From the NCBI RefSeq assembly GCF_013423785.1, contig NZ_CP058952.1, positions 744,001 through 808,000 on the forward strand: 64,000 bases of DNA, given 5' to 3'. The stretch comes from Chitinibacter fontanus. GTDB lineage: Bacteria; Pseudomonadota; Gammaproteobacteria; Burkholderiales; Chitinibacteraceae. The notes under the pieces are model-generated. The model was given only the letters and a program-made list of their open reading frames with translations, did no database searches and was not told the origin of the DNA. Made by a program: the position numbers and the translations under genes. Shown here in pieces: positions 26,175 through 34,929 of the stretch; position 1 is the stretch's first letter; every line of letters begins with the position of its first letter.

Positions 26175-26243
26175 CCGAATGCGGCCTGTGAACCACATCA
26201 TGTTTGAAACAAGCCCATAAACGCAATAACAGCCAGCTTTCGA

Positions 26244-27883
26244 CCCAGGCTGTGTAAAAACGCTTCAACACTCGACCGGTATAATTCTTGGAACTCCCCG
26301 CCAAGGATGATTCTATGCCCAGATTCATTGCAGGTGAAAGCAGAACCCAAACATTGCTGTTGCCTGAATGCTTGGAAGATTATGTCAGCGCGGACAACCC
26401 CGTCCGAGTTGTTGACCAGTTCGTAGAATACCTAGATTTAAAGGCACTCGGTTTCGATGGGGTAGAGCCAGAAGCCACTGGCCGCCCAGCCTACCATCCC
26501 AGCACGATGCTCAAGCTGTATATCTACGGTTACCTCAACCGAATCCAATCCAGCCGTCGCCTGGAACGTGAAGCCCACCGGAATCTGGAGCTGATTTGGC
26601 TCACTGCTCGCTTAATGCCTGACTTTAAAACCATCGCCAATTTCCGCAAAGATAATGGGCCTGCGATTTGTAAGGTCTGCGGGCAGTTTGTTCAGCTATG
26701 TCGACAACTCAGTTTATTTAGTAACGCCATTGTGGCAATTGATGGCAGCAAGTTCAAAGCCGTTAATCATCGCGACCGCAACTACACCAACAACAAACTC
26801 GCTAAGCAACGCGAGCAAATCGAAGCCAATATTGCTAGTTACCTGCGGGAGATGGAAATTGCAGACCGGCAACAGCCCGATATTGCAGAAGCCAAGGTCG
26901 CGCGCTTGAAGGACAAGCTGGCACGACTGAAGTCGCAGATGGCCCGCTTGGATGAGGTCGAGGCTCAACTCGCCAAGACGCCAGACAAACAGATTTCACT
27001 CACCGACCCAGATGCCCGTTCTATGGCGACCAGCGGCCGTGGCAGTGGTGTTGTGGGTTATAACGTGCAAACCGTTGTCGATGCCAAGCACCATTTAATT
27101 ATTGCGCATCAGGTCACTAATCAAGGGCATGACCGTACGCAGCTGGCCAATATGGCCCAACAAGCCAAAGCAGTCCTCGCACAAGAAACACTAGAGGTGG
27201 TCGCAGACCGAGGTTATTACAACGGTGATGAAATACTGGCGTGCGAACAAGCGGGCATTACGGTGTTGGTGCCGAAGCCGCAAACCTCAGGCGCTAAAGC
27301 AGATGGGCGCTTTGGCAAAGATGAATTCCACTATGACCCAGTTCGCGATGAATATGTCTGCCCAGGCAATAGCCGACTCATTCATCGTTTTGTGAGCTTG
27401 GAAGCTGGGCGCTATATGAGCCGGTATTGGAGTTCTGACTGCCCACGTTGCCCGCTCAAAACCAAATGTACACCGAGTGATTACCGGCGCGTCAGTCGCT
27501 GGGAGCATGAGGCCATACTGGAAAAAGCGCAGCAGCGGCTGGAATTGCAACCAGATGCAATGCGTGTTCGACGGCAGACCGTCGAGCATCCCTTTGGGAC
27601 GCTAAAAGCCTGGATGGGGGCAACGCATTTCCTAATGAAGACCTTGAAGCACGTCAGTACAGAGATGAGCTTGCACATACTCGCGTATAACATGAAGCGA
27701 GTAATGAAAATAATGGGAAATCAAGCAATGTTGGCGGCAATGAAGGGCTAAAAGGCCTATTATTTGCTGTTTTTAGCGGTGTTATTCATGAAGTTTTACG
27801 TTTACTTCGAGCAACGCGAGCGTGATTCAAATTGGTTAGGCAAAATAAGCCTCGTCGGAGTTGGCGTTTTTACACAGCCTGGG
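26244..27883 (+). mobile_element. IS1182-family insertion sequence, copy 2
   Basis: 1640 bp with the same 20-bp inverted repeats (26244-26263 and 27864-27883) as copy 1. The ends and transposase compared by eye are identical to copy 1. The two copies are direct repeats separated by 69 bp of unique DNA. The bases just right of each copy are similar (CCGAATGCGG and CCAATAGCGG, 7 of 10), which may reflect target preference. Confidence 0.93.
26315..27751 (+). CDS. IS1182-family transposase (second identical copy)
   Basis: 478 residues, identical in translation to the protein at 24606-26042, with the same DDE residues and the same start (AAGGA about 8 nt before the ATG). Perfect identity implies very recent duplication or gene conversion. 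Both copies are full-length and in frame. Confidence 0.94.
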   Translation: MPRFIAGESRTQTLLLPECLEDYVSADNPVRVVDQFVEYLDLKALGFDGVEPEATGRPAYHPSTMLKLYIYGYLNRIQSSRRLEREAHRNLELIWLTARLMPDFKTIANFRKDNGPAICKVCGQFVQLCRQLSLFSNAIVAIDGSKFKAVNHRDRNYTNNKLAKQREQIEANIASYLREMEIADRQQPDIAEAKVARLKDKLARLKSQMARLDEVEAQLAKTPDKQISLTDPDARSMATSGRGSGVVGYNVQTVVDAKHHLIIAHQVTNQGHDRTQLANMAQQAKAVLAQETLEVVADRGYYNGDEILACEQAGITVLVPKPQTSGAKADGRFGKDEFHYDPVRDEYVCPGNSRLIHRFVSLEAGRYMSRYWSSDCPRCPLKTKCTPSDYRRVSRWEHEAILEKAQQRLELQPDAMRVRRQTVEHPFGTLKAWMGATHFLMKTLKHVSTEMSLHILAYNMKRVMKIMGNQAMLAAMKG

Positions 27884-28047
27884 CCAATAGCGGAAGAATG
27901 TTGCGCTTATTTATGTCGAAAAAAGTGTCGGCAGCCATTTGGAAGTACAACATGGCAGGCTTAACTTGTTGTAATAAGCCTCAGTCGATTAGGATTAGGC
28001 CTCGATGAGTCAGGTCTTAATAGTCAAGTTAGGGATTTGGAGAAAAC

Positions 28048-28539
28048 ATGCAACATACTCTTTATGAATCAAATATCTTTGTAAGAGCGATTTATTGCTT
28101 ATGTTTATTATTTATTTGCCTTGCTCTTTTAAGTGGCCTTACTAACTTAATTTCAATGTTAGCAAAACCAGCTCAGCTAGGCCTAATGAATATCATTGTT
28201 GGATTAGTACCAAACTTAACTACAGCAATAATGTTTTTCTTAGTGGCGTTTAGATTTTTTGGGGTGCTAATTGGCAAGTTCAAACTTAATGTTATTTCAA
28301 CTTCTCGTAGTCTTAATATTCTTCGAATTATTGCCATTATTCTTATGGCCTTAAGTGTGCTGCCTTGGCTAATTTCTTTAATTGGTGCTCTAGCTGTTCA
28401 TGGCGCTGATGGTGTAGGTTTTGTATTTCTTCTAGGTAATACAGGTGGAGGTGCAATTTTAGGGGTTCTACTGTTCGAGGCTTCACGTCTATTTGAAAGA
28501 GAACTGTTAATTGACTCTCAGCTCGGTAGGTTGAACTAA
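28048..28539 (+). CDS. Unknown four-helix membrane protein
   Basis: 163 residues with four predicted membrane helices (about 12-36, 45-75, 92-115 and 125-148) and no recognisable active-site motif. The layout recalls DUF2975-type small membrane proteins, but no signature confirms this. GGAG lies 5 nt before the ATG. The gene is noticeably richer in A+T than its neighbours and lies just past the insertion sequences, so it may have been acquired. It is convergent with the MocR-type regulator. No helix-turn-helix partner gene follows, as is usual for DUF2975 pairs. Confidence 0.7.
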   Translation: MQHTLYESNIFVRAIYCLCLLFICLALLSGLTNLISMLAKPAQLGLMNIIVGLVPNLTTAIMFFLVAFRFFGVLIGKFKLNVISTSRSLNILRIIAIILMALSVLPWLISLIGALAVHGADGVGFVFLLGNTGGGAILGVLLFEASRLFERELLIDSQLGRLN

Positions 28540-28631
28540 ATGAAACTCAGCAAACGTTTACCGCGATTGTTGGGCTTCGCCAGCTCTGCACCAACCTATA
28601 AATTCAGTTTCCGCTTTGGGTCGCAAGCAGC

Positions 28632-30035
28632 CTACTGCTCCGCAATCAAGCGCCCCAAACGCTTCATCGCCACTTCAAAATCATCATTCCACTGTCCGCC
28701 AAAATTAAGCCGCATACAGTTTTGAAACTGGCGGCAGGCGGAGAAGATCGGGCCGGGGGCGATGCTGATGCCTTGTTCGGCGGCTTGGCGGTGGAGGCGT
28801 AGCGTGTCAAAACCGGCGGCAAATTCCAGCCAGACAAAATAGCCGCCTTGCGGGCGCGAGACGCGTACGTCGGGCGGGAAGTGGCGGCGGATCGCATCGA
28901 GCATCAGCGTCAGTTGCGATTCGAGCGTGTGGCGCAGTTTGCGCAGATGTTTATCAAATGCGCCGGTTTGCAGGTAGTCGGCAATCGCCACTTGCGCCGG
29001 TACGCTGGCCGATAGCGTCGTCATCAGTTTGAGTTGCTCGACTTGCCGCGCAAAACGCCCGGGCGACACCCAGCCGATGCGATAACCGGGCGCGAGGCAT
29101 TTGGAAAACGAGCTGCAATGCATCACCCAGCCGTCTGTATCAAACGCTTTGGCGGGCAGCGGCTGGCGCGCGCCAAAGTACAGCTCGCCATATACATCGT
29201 CTTCAATCAGCGGAATCTGCCGCGCGCTGAGCATTTGCACCAGCCGCTGCTTTTTTTGCTCGCTCATGCTGACGCCCATCGGGTTTTGGAATGAGGTCAT
29301 CAACCAGCAGGCTTTGACCGGATGCTGATCAAGCAGGCTTTCAAACGCGTCCAGATCCAATCCGTCTTGCGCGCTAACGGGGATTTCGAGCGCGCGCATT
29401 TTCAGCCGCTCGATCGCTTGCAGCGGCGCGTAAAAGCCCGGAGATTCAATCGTGATCAAATCACCCGGCTGCGCGACGGCGGCAAGGCACAGGTTCAGCG
29501 CTTCGAGCGCACCATTGGTGATGATGATGTTTTCCGGCGCTTGCGGCATGCCGAGGCCGAGATAGCGCAGCGCAATTTGCTGGCGCAAAGCCAAGTGGCC
29601 GGGCGGCAAGCTGGCGACAGTTTCCCACGGATCGATAAAGCGCGCACTGCTCGCCAGCGATTTGGCCAAGCGCGGTAGCGGGAAATGTTTGGGCGACGGA
29701 AAAGCCGAGCCCAGCGGCAGAATATTGCGATCTTGCACAGCTCCCAAGATGGCAAACACCAATTGGCTAATATCGACTTGCGCCGGTTGCGGCGCAGCGC
29801 TGCTGGCTTGCGGCATCGCGTGCTGATTTATCCCGAGCACAAAATAGCCCGAACGCTCACGCGCACGCACGAGGCCACGGTCTTCTAGCCGATGATAGGC
29901 CTCAAACACGGTGGATGCGCTGACCTGATGTTGCGCGCGCAATTTGCGCACCGATGGCAATTTGCTGCCCGCAGGGATCGTGCCAGTGCGAATATCGGCG
30001 GCAATGAGTTCGGCCAGCGCTTCGTAGCGCTTCAT
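28632..30035 (-). CDS. MocR-type transcriptional regulator (GntR HTH plus aminotransferase domain)
   Basis: 467 residues. An N-terminal GntR winged helix (about 1-70: AGSKLPSVRKLRAQHQVSASTVFEAYHRLEDRGLVRA) is fused to a class I aminotransferase-like domain (about 100-467). The PLP lysine is in SSFSKCLAPGYRIGW. Such proteins sense a PLP-linked ligand and control neighbouring genes, often from divergent promoters; here the divergent neighbour is ccoG. The ATG at 30035 has AAGGA 5 nt before it. The start lies inside a threefold 23-bp repeat (30015-30083), which also creates an 8-codon upstream ORF. Confidence 0.9.
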   Translation of the reverse strand: MKRYEALAELIAADIRTGTIPAGSKLPSVRKLRAQHQVSASTVFEAYHRLEDRGLVRARERSGYFVLGINQHAMPQASSAAPQPAQVDISQLVFAILGAVQDRNILPLGSAFPSPKHFPLPRLAKSLASSARFIDPWETVASLPPGHLALRQQIALRYLGLGMPQAPENIIITNGALEALNLCLAAVAQPGDLITIESPGFYAPLQAIERLKMRALEIPVSAQDGLDLDAFESLLDQHPVKACWLMTSFQNPMGVSMSEQKKQRLVQMLSARQIPLIEDDVYGELYFGARQPLPAKAFDTDGWVMHCSSFSKCLAPGYRIGWVSPGRFARQVEQLKLMTTLSASVPAQVAIADYLQTGAFDKHLRKLRHTLESQLTLMLDAIRRHFPPDVRVSRPQGGYFVWLEFAAGFDTLRLHRQAAEQGISIAPGPIFSACRQFQNCMRLNFGGQWNDDFEVAMKRLGRLIAEQ

Positions 30036-30083
30036 ATCAGTCCTTCATAGCGTTTCATAACAGTCCTTCGTAGTGCTTCGCAG
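30015..30083 (-). repeat. Three tandem 23-bp repeats over the MocR-type start
   Basis: Units at 30015-30037, 30038-30060 and 30061-30083 are imperfect copies. On the minus strand the units contribute an AAGGA ribosome binding site or an ATG AAR CGC TAY GAA start. The middle unit holds a duplicate start that opens an 8-codon ORF (MKRYEGLI), whose TGA overlaps the real ATG as ATGA. The first 7 codons of the regulator (MKRYEAL) are the repeat itself. Confidence 0.8.
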
Positions 30084-30089
30084 CAAACC

Positions 30090-30114
30090 TGATCAATTGA
30101 TCAATCTGATCCGG
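30090..30114. promoter_or_regulatory. Direct-repeat operator candidate between MocR-type gene and ccoG
   Basis: TGATCAAT occurs twice head-to-tail (30090-30097, 30098-30105), followed after 1 bp by TGATCCGG (30107-30114). TGATCAATTGATCA is also a 14-bp palindrome. MocR-family regulators are known to bind direct repeats in divergent promoter regions, so this is a plausible binding site. Spacing does not fit an FNR box (TTGAT-N4-ATCAA). Confidence 0.4.
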
Positions 30115-30203
30115 TATTTGATTCGTTTTCTGATTCTGTTCTGCTTTTGGGCAGTATCGCATACTCAGCTGCATTTCAGTCCATCTTCGGCTAGGTCAGC
30201 GCC

Positions 30204-31625
30204 ATGAACAACTCAGCATCTCAGTCCGCAGCGCAAAGCAGCGATGTACAAACCATCCATTTTCATTCGCAGAAAAAAATCTACCCGCGCTGGGTGACGG
30301 GCTACTTTAATAATTGGCGGATTTTCTTTGTCGTTGCGACGCAATTGTTTTTTTATGGCGTGCCGTGGCTTGAAATCAATGGCCGCCAAGCACTGTTATT
30401 CGATATCGCTAACAGCAAATTTTATATTTTTGGCCTCGTATTTCTGCCGCAAGATTTTATTTATCTGATGGCCTTGCTGCTGGTGTCGGCATTCGGGCTG
30501 TTTGTGTGGACTGCAATTGGCGGGCGGCTGTGGTGCGGGTACGCCTGTCCGCAAACGGTGTATACCGAGATTTTTTTGTGGATAGAGAAATGGACCGAGG
30601 GCGATCGATCGGCGCGGATTAAACTCGATCAAGCGCCACTCTCTGCCCGTAAAATCGGCATTAAAACGCTGAAACACAGCATCTGGATTGCCTTGTCGCT
30701 GTGGACGGGGCTGACCTTTGTCGCCTACTTCACGCCGATGAGCGAGCTACAAAGCAGTTTTGCGACATTGAGCATGGGGCCGTGGGATACGTTCTGGATT
30801 TTGTTTTACGGCCTAGCTACCTACGGCAACGCCGGTTGGCTGCGCGAGCAAGTGTGCCAGCATATGTGCCCGTACTCGCGCTTTCAAAGCACGATGTTTG
30901 ATAAAGACACGCTGATCATCAGCTACGACACTCGTCGCGGCGAGCCACGTGGCGCGCGCTCGATGGGCAGCGATTACCAATTGCAAGGGCTAGGCGAATG
31001 CGTGTCGTGCACGCTGTGCGTGCAAGTCTGCCCCGTTGGCATCGATATTCGCGATGGCCTGCAATATGAGTGTATAGGCTGTACCGCGTGTATCGACGCC
31101 TGCGATCAAGTAATGGATAAAGTAGGCTATCCGCGCGGTTTGATTCGCTATACCACGGCGAATGAGCTGGAAAACCCAGGCAAGAAAACGACGCTCGCCA
31201 CGCGTTTGCGTCGCCCCCAAGTATTGCTGTTTGGCAGCATGCTGCTGGCGGTCATTGCCGCGAGCGCTTATTCGCTGCATACGCACCAGCCAATCAAAGC
31301 CAATATCATCCGCGAGCGTAATACCTTGGTGCGCGAATTAGCAAATGGCGAGCTGGAAAATGTTTACCGCGTGCAATTGCAAAATACCGCCGAGCAAAGC
31401 CGTAGCTTTAACTTGCAGGTCAGTGGCCTTCCCGGGTTGAGCTCTGAAATTGATCAAAATAGCCAACTCGCACTGAGCGGCACCGAAAGTCGGGAGTTTA
31501 TCGTGCGCGTTAAAACGGCAGCAACGAATGCCAAAGCGGGCGCGCATCCAATTCAATTTCATCTTCGCGCTAGCGATGATACGCAAGTGCAAATTACTGA
31601 AGCGGCCACTTTCTTCGGGCGCTAG
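30204..31625 (+). CDS. ccoG: Cytochrome c oxidase accessory protein CcoG (RdxA/FixG family)
   Basis: 473 residues. Several membrane helices (about 40-60, 85-110, 160-180, 200-220 and 345-365) surround a ferredoxin-like part. The NosR/NapH-type motif WCGYACPQ comes near 112. Two 4Fe-4S motifs follow: CVSCTLCVQVCPVG near 267 and CIGCTACIDACDQ near 291. The C-terminal ~110 residues form a periplasmic immunoglobulin-like domain. CcoG is a copper reductase for cbb3 oxidase assembly. The ccoNOPQ genes are not next to it here. SD is weak (AGG about 9 nt away). Confidence 0.92.
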   Translation: MNNSASQSAAQSSDVQTIHFHSQKKIYPRWVTGYFNNWRIFFVVATQLFFYGVPWLEINGRQALLFDIANSKFYIFGLVFLPQDFIYLMALLLVSAFGLFVWTAIGGRLWCGYACPQTVYTEIFLWIEKWTEGDRSARIKLDQAPLSARKIGIKTLKHSIWIALSLWTGLTFVAYFTPMSELQSSFATLSMGPWDTFWILFYGLATYGNAGWLREQVCQHMCPYSRFQSTMFDKDTLIISYDTRRGEPRGARSMGSDYQLQGLGECVSCTLCVQVCPVGIDIRDGLQYECIGCTACIDACDQVMDKVGYPRGLIRYTTANELENPGKKTTLATRLRRPQVLLFGSMLLAVIAASAYSLHTHQPIKANIIRERNTLVRELANGELENVYRVQLQNTAEQSRSFNLQVSGLPGLSSEIDQNSQLALSGTESREFIVRVKTAATNAKAGAHPIQFHLRASDDTQVQITEAATFFGR

Positions 31626-31675
31626 CCGGTGAATTTGAATATACCGCGCACAAAGACAGGTAGAGATAAAAAAAC

Positions 31676-31694
31676 GCCCCGCTCAAGGCGGGGC
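31676..31694 (-). terminator. Terminator for the SDR gene
   Basis: GCCCCGC, 5-nt loop, GCGGGGC; on the minus strand it is followed by GTTTTTTTAT. It lies 160 bp past the SDR stop and 50 bp past the convergent ccoG stop. The rest of 31626-31855 shows no gene. Confidence 0.8.
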
Positions 31695-31855
31695 TAGTAA
31701 CTACAGGGAGAGATGAAACAAACTACACACTTGCATTGCACCACAGCCTTGCGGCGGAGTACGTTCAGTTTGGAGATCAATCACAAACTTACCCTAGCTT
31801 TGAGGGGCTCGCAGGCAGAAAGTTCAGCGCTCAATAAGAAAAAAAGCGGTATTTT

Positions 31856-32611
31856 TTACTTTTTATTGAAAAATAAGGTCTGACCACTCTGCCCTTGGCT
31901 AGCCTGACCCAGCCAATACAGAATGGCAGGCATAATTGCGCTAGTTTCGGGCAAAGTATCTTTGGATTCTGCTGGGTGCGTCGCCAGACGGAATGGCGAT
32001 TGGATCGGGCCAGGCACCAACAAATTAATGCGCAAGTTGCTAAATTTGTCCCACTCGGAAGCGGCAATTTGCACCCAGTTTTGTTGTGCTGACTTGCTCA
32101 CGCTAAAGCCACCCCAATATGCGCGGGGTTCAAAGCCGTGGCTTTCCCCTATCACCAACACCGCCGCATCCGGCGCAGTTTGCAATAGCGGCAGCAGCGC
32201 GCGCGTCATCGCAAAAGGCGCAGCGACGTTCACGCGGAACATATCTACCCATTCATCGAGCTTTTGATTCGTCAAAGGCGACAAATGATTAAAGCCATTA
32301 GCACAGTGCAAAATACCATCCAGGCGGCCAAACTCTTTTTGGATCAGCACCCCCATTTGCGTAAGTTCAGCCTCGCCCACTTTAGCCAAATCCATTGGAA
32401 TAGCAGCGGGTTGCGGGCCGCCAATCGACTCGATTGCGTCGTAAGTGCGGCTCAGTTTCTTTTCATTGCGGCCGACCAAAATCACCGTTGCGCCGAGTTT
32501 GGCCAACTCCACCGCCGCCATCGCGCCGATGCCCTGCCCAGCGCCGGTCACCAAAATCACTCGATCCTGCATTGATTTGGCCTGTGCCTGATAGTTTTTC
32601 CAGCTTTCCAT
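31856..32611 (-). CDS. Short-chain dehydrogenase, YciK-like, with altered catalytic Tyr
   Basis: 251 residues with the NAD(P)-binding TGAGQGIG (near 22) and a Rossmann fold. The structural NAG motif is HCANGFN near 107. At the active site the YxxxK motif reads FSVSK: the catalytic Tyr is Phe, while Lys is kept. Unless another Tyr (one lies a few residues upstream in RAYWGGF) takes over, dehydrogenase activity may be reduced or lost. Closest in look to YciK-type oxidoreductases of unknown substrate. It is a single gene, 71 bp downstream of hpnE on the same strand. Confidence 0.85.
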   Translation of the reverse strand: MESWKNYQAQAKSMQDRVILVTGAGQGIGAMAAVELAKLGATVILVGRNEKKLSRTYDAIESIGGPQPAAIPMDLAKVGEAELTQMGVLIQKEFGRLDGILHCANGFNHLSPLTNQKLDEWVDMFRVNVAAPFAMTRALLPLLQTAPDAAVLVIGESHGFEPRAYWGGFSVSKSAQQNWVQIAASEWDKFSNLRINLLVPGPIQSPFRLATHPAESKDTLPETSAIMPAILYWLGQASQGQSGQTLFFNKK

Positions 32612-32682
32612 AAACCACCTCTATACAGTACTTGGTATTGCCATGTAGGTCAGTAAATATCTAACCTATAGCGACATACCCC

Positions 32683-34065
32683 TTATTGAAAATCTTGTAA
32701 TACCGACCGTGCCGCTTTAATGCCGCTGCGCACTGCGCCTTCGAGTGTCGCAGGATATTCGCCGCGTGATTTTCCACTGATGGCAGCTAAACCCGCGGTG
32801 TAGTCGCCCGCTAAATACAAACCCGCTACGCCAGTACGATTGGTAGGGCGAACTAAATCAGGCGTACACGCAAACGTCGCACGTTTTTCGGTAATCACCT
32901 GCTGCTGCAACACCAGATCGGGCAAACCCAAGCGCTGATACAATTCGGCCTGCACCGCCAAGGCCAGGTCATCGTGGCTCAAGCCACTGTGCAAGCCTTG
33001 CGCTGAAATCACGACTGCAATCAGCCCCGCGCAGCCATGCGTTACACCCCGATCAAAGATCCATTGGGAATACGCATCCGACAGCCCCAGCATCGGCTGG
33101 CTGAGTTTCACCTCGGCTTCGTATTGCAAATACACGGTCACAATCGGTTGGTACGGCCATGCCGCAAGTTGCTGCGCCAGGGCGGTTGCTTGCTTGGAGT
33201 CGCTCAGCAATTTCGCAGCCTGATGCGGCGCGGTGGCGATCACCACAGCATCAAATGCTGCGTCTACACCATCAACATACCAAGCACCAGTATTGCCCAC
33301 CAAACCTTTAATACGTTGACCTAACTGCAAATACCCACCTTTTTTCTGTACATAGCTCGCTGCAGGCGCGGGAAATAATTCAGTAAAGTCAACTTTGGGT
33401 AACATTAAATCGGATGCCGCGCGGCGACCGCCTAAGCTGTCACGCAGCACATTCAGCAGCACTTGCGCGCTCGCTAATTCCAGCGGGGTATTCAGAGCAG
33501 CCAAGGTCAGCGGTGCCCAAAAGCGGCTAATCAAGCTTTCCGGCTGGCGCTGAAATCGCAGCCACTCCGCGACGGTCACATTTTGTTTGAGCCGCCAACC
33601 CCGCCATTTCGCCACTTGAATCGTGCGAATCAACGCCCAGCGCTCACTCCAATTGAGTCCTTTGGCACGAAATAAACCGAGCGCCAAATGCAGCGGCGCG
33701 GGTAAGCGTGGGCATTCGAGCAAAAAATCAGGCTCACCGTTTTGTCCAACCGTCTGCAAACGCATCGGCTGACGCAAAAATGCTGCGTCCAAATCCACGC
33801 CACACTCGCGCATCAAGCGCAGCAATTCGCTGTACGCGCCGATGACCAGATGCTGACCATTATCGAGCGGCGCAGGTTTATTGGCGGTGTTGTGGGATGA
33901 GAGTGAAGCGCGCTCAACCCGCCGTGCGCGACCACCGAGCACTTTGCCCGCTTCGAACACGGTAACTGCTACGCCAGCCGCAGCCAGCTCAACCGCCGCC
34001 GCCATCCCCGCGTAGCCGCCGCCGATGATCGCGACGCGTTTACTGCTTGGATTTAAAGCAGTCAT
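32683..34065 (-). CDS. hpnE: Hydroxysqualene dehydroxylase HpnE
   Basis: 460 residues. FAD-binding GGGYAGMAAAVELA is at the N-terminus, followed by FEAGKVLGGRARR and the DNGQHLVIGAY segment typical of HpnE. A C-terminal LAGDYTAGLAAISGKSRGEYPATLEGA fits the FAD-end motif of this amine-oxidase-like family. It reduces hydroxysqualene to squalene for hopanoids. The ATG at 34065 is chosen over an in-frame TTG at 34077 that overlaps hpnD. The start follows the hpnD stop by 4 bp, so the two are coupled. Confidence 0.9.
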   Translation of the reverse strand: MTALNPSSKRVAIIGGGYAGMAAAVELAAAGVAVTVFEAGKVLGGRARRVERASLSSHNTANKPAPLDNGQHLVIGAYSELLRLMRECGVDLDAAFLRQPMRLQTVGQNGEPDFLLECPRLPAPLHLALGLFRAKGLNWSERWALIRTIQVAKWRGWRLKQNVTVAEWLRFQRQPESLISRFWAPLTLAALNTPLELASAQVLLNVLRDSLGGRRAASDLMLPKVDFTELFPAPAASYVQKKGGYLQLGQRIKGLVGNTGAWYVDGVDAAFDAVVIATAPHQAAKLLSDSKQATALAQQLAAWPYQPIVTVYLQYEAEVKLSQPMLGLSDAYSQWIFDRGVTHGCAGLIAVVISAQGLHSGLSHDDLALAVQAELYQRLGLPDLVLQQQVITEKRATFACTPDLVRPTNRTGVAGLYLAGDYTAGLAAISGKSRGEYPATLEGAVRSGIKAARSVLQDFQ

Positions 34066-34069
34066 CGGC

Positions 34070-34906
34070 TTAGGCAAACCACCACGTTTTCCAAGCTAAC
34101 CAAAGCTTGCGGATTGGAGTGAGTGAGGTGCGCTGGTTTAAGACTTTCTGTGCGCCGTCGAGACGAATTTCAGCCAAAGTCGCGCGGTAGATCGCAGCCA
34201 TCACCAGACCCGTGCGTTGGTTTTTCTTATCGACTTCGGGCAACAGTTTCATCGCCTGCTCGTAGTATTGCTCGGCACGGTCGATCTGGAAATTCATCAG
34301 CGCTTTAAATTCGGCGGTTTCGCGGTAATTCAGAATGTCAGCGGCAGGCACATTAAAGCGTTGCAACTCGTCCACTGGCAGATAAATGCGACCACGGCGC
34401 GCGTCTTCACCGACATCTCGAATGATATTGGTCAGCTGAAATGCAATGCCCAAATCATGCGCGTATTTGAGCGTTTTGCGATCGGTGTAGCCAAAAATGC
34501 TGGCAGCCAATTGACCAACCACGCTGGCAACGCGGTAGCAATATAAGTGCAGATCTTTGAAGCTGTTGTAGCGCGCCTGATTTAGATCCATCTCCATGCC
34601 ATCGATGATTTCCAAAAACAATTCGCGCGGTAAATCGTAGGCTTTGACTGCAGGCAACAGCGATTGCGTTACCGGATGCTGTGGCGCGCCAGCGTACATC
34701 TGGTCGACTTCATTGCGCCACCACGCCAATGTGGTGCGCGCCACGCCTTCGTCGGTGCATTCGTCGACCACATCGTCGACCTCACGACAGAAGGCGTACA
34801 AGGCGGTAATCGCAATGCGTTTTTCTGGGCTTAGAAAGCGAAAGCTGTAATAAAAACTCGAGCCACTTTTGGCCGCTTTGTCTTCGCAATATTGATCTGG
34901 AGTCAC
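34070..34906 (-). CDS. hpnD: Presqualene diphosphate synthase HpnD
   Basis: 278 residues of the squalene/phytoene synthase family. Both Asp-rich motifs are intact: DDVVDE near 43 and DVGED near 165. SGSSFYYSFRFL at the N-terminus is typical. It condenses two farnesyl diphosphates to presqualene diphosphate. It is followed directly by hpnE. The third enzyme of this route, HpnC, is not in the window, so it must lie elsewhere if the pathway is complete. Confidence 0.9.
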   Translation of the reverse strand: MTPDQYCEDKAAKSGSSFYYSFRFLSPEKRIAITALYAFCREVDDVVDECTDEGVARTTLAWWRNEVDQMYAGAPQHPVTQSLLPAVKAYDLPRELFLEIIDGMEMDLNQARYNSFKDLHLYCYRVASVVGQLAASIFGYTDRKTLKYAHDLGIAFQLTNIIRDVGEDARRGRIYLPVDELQRFNVPAADILNYRETAEFKALMNFQIDRAEQYYEQAMKLLPEVDKKNQRTGLVMAAIYRATLAEIRLDGAQKVLNQRTSLTPIRKLWLAWKTWWFA

Positions 34907-34929
34907 AGGACGTCTCGGGTCGAAATGAA

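Noticed and set aside
27764..27964. ORF spanning the right end of insertion-sequence copy 2
   Set aside because: It starts inside the element and crosses its end; no SD and no family; chance frame.
30084..30120. Possible FNR box before ccoG
   Set aside because: TTGAT and ATCAA half-sites occur, but the spacing is never the required 4 bp. The sequence is better read as direct repeats.
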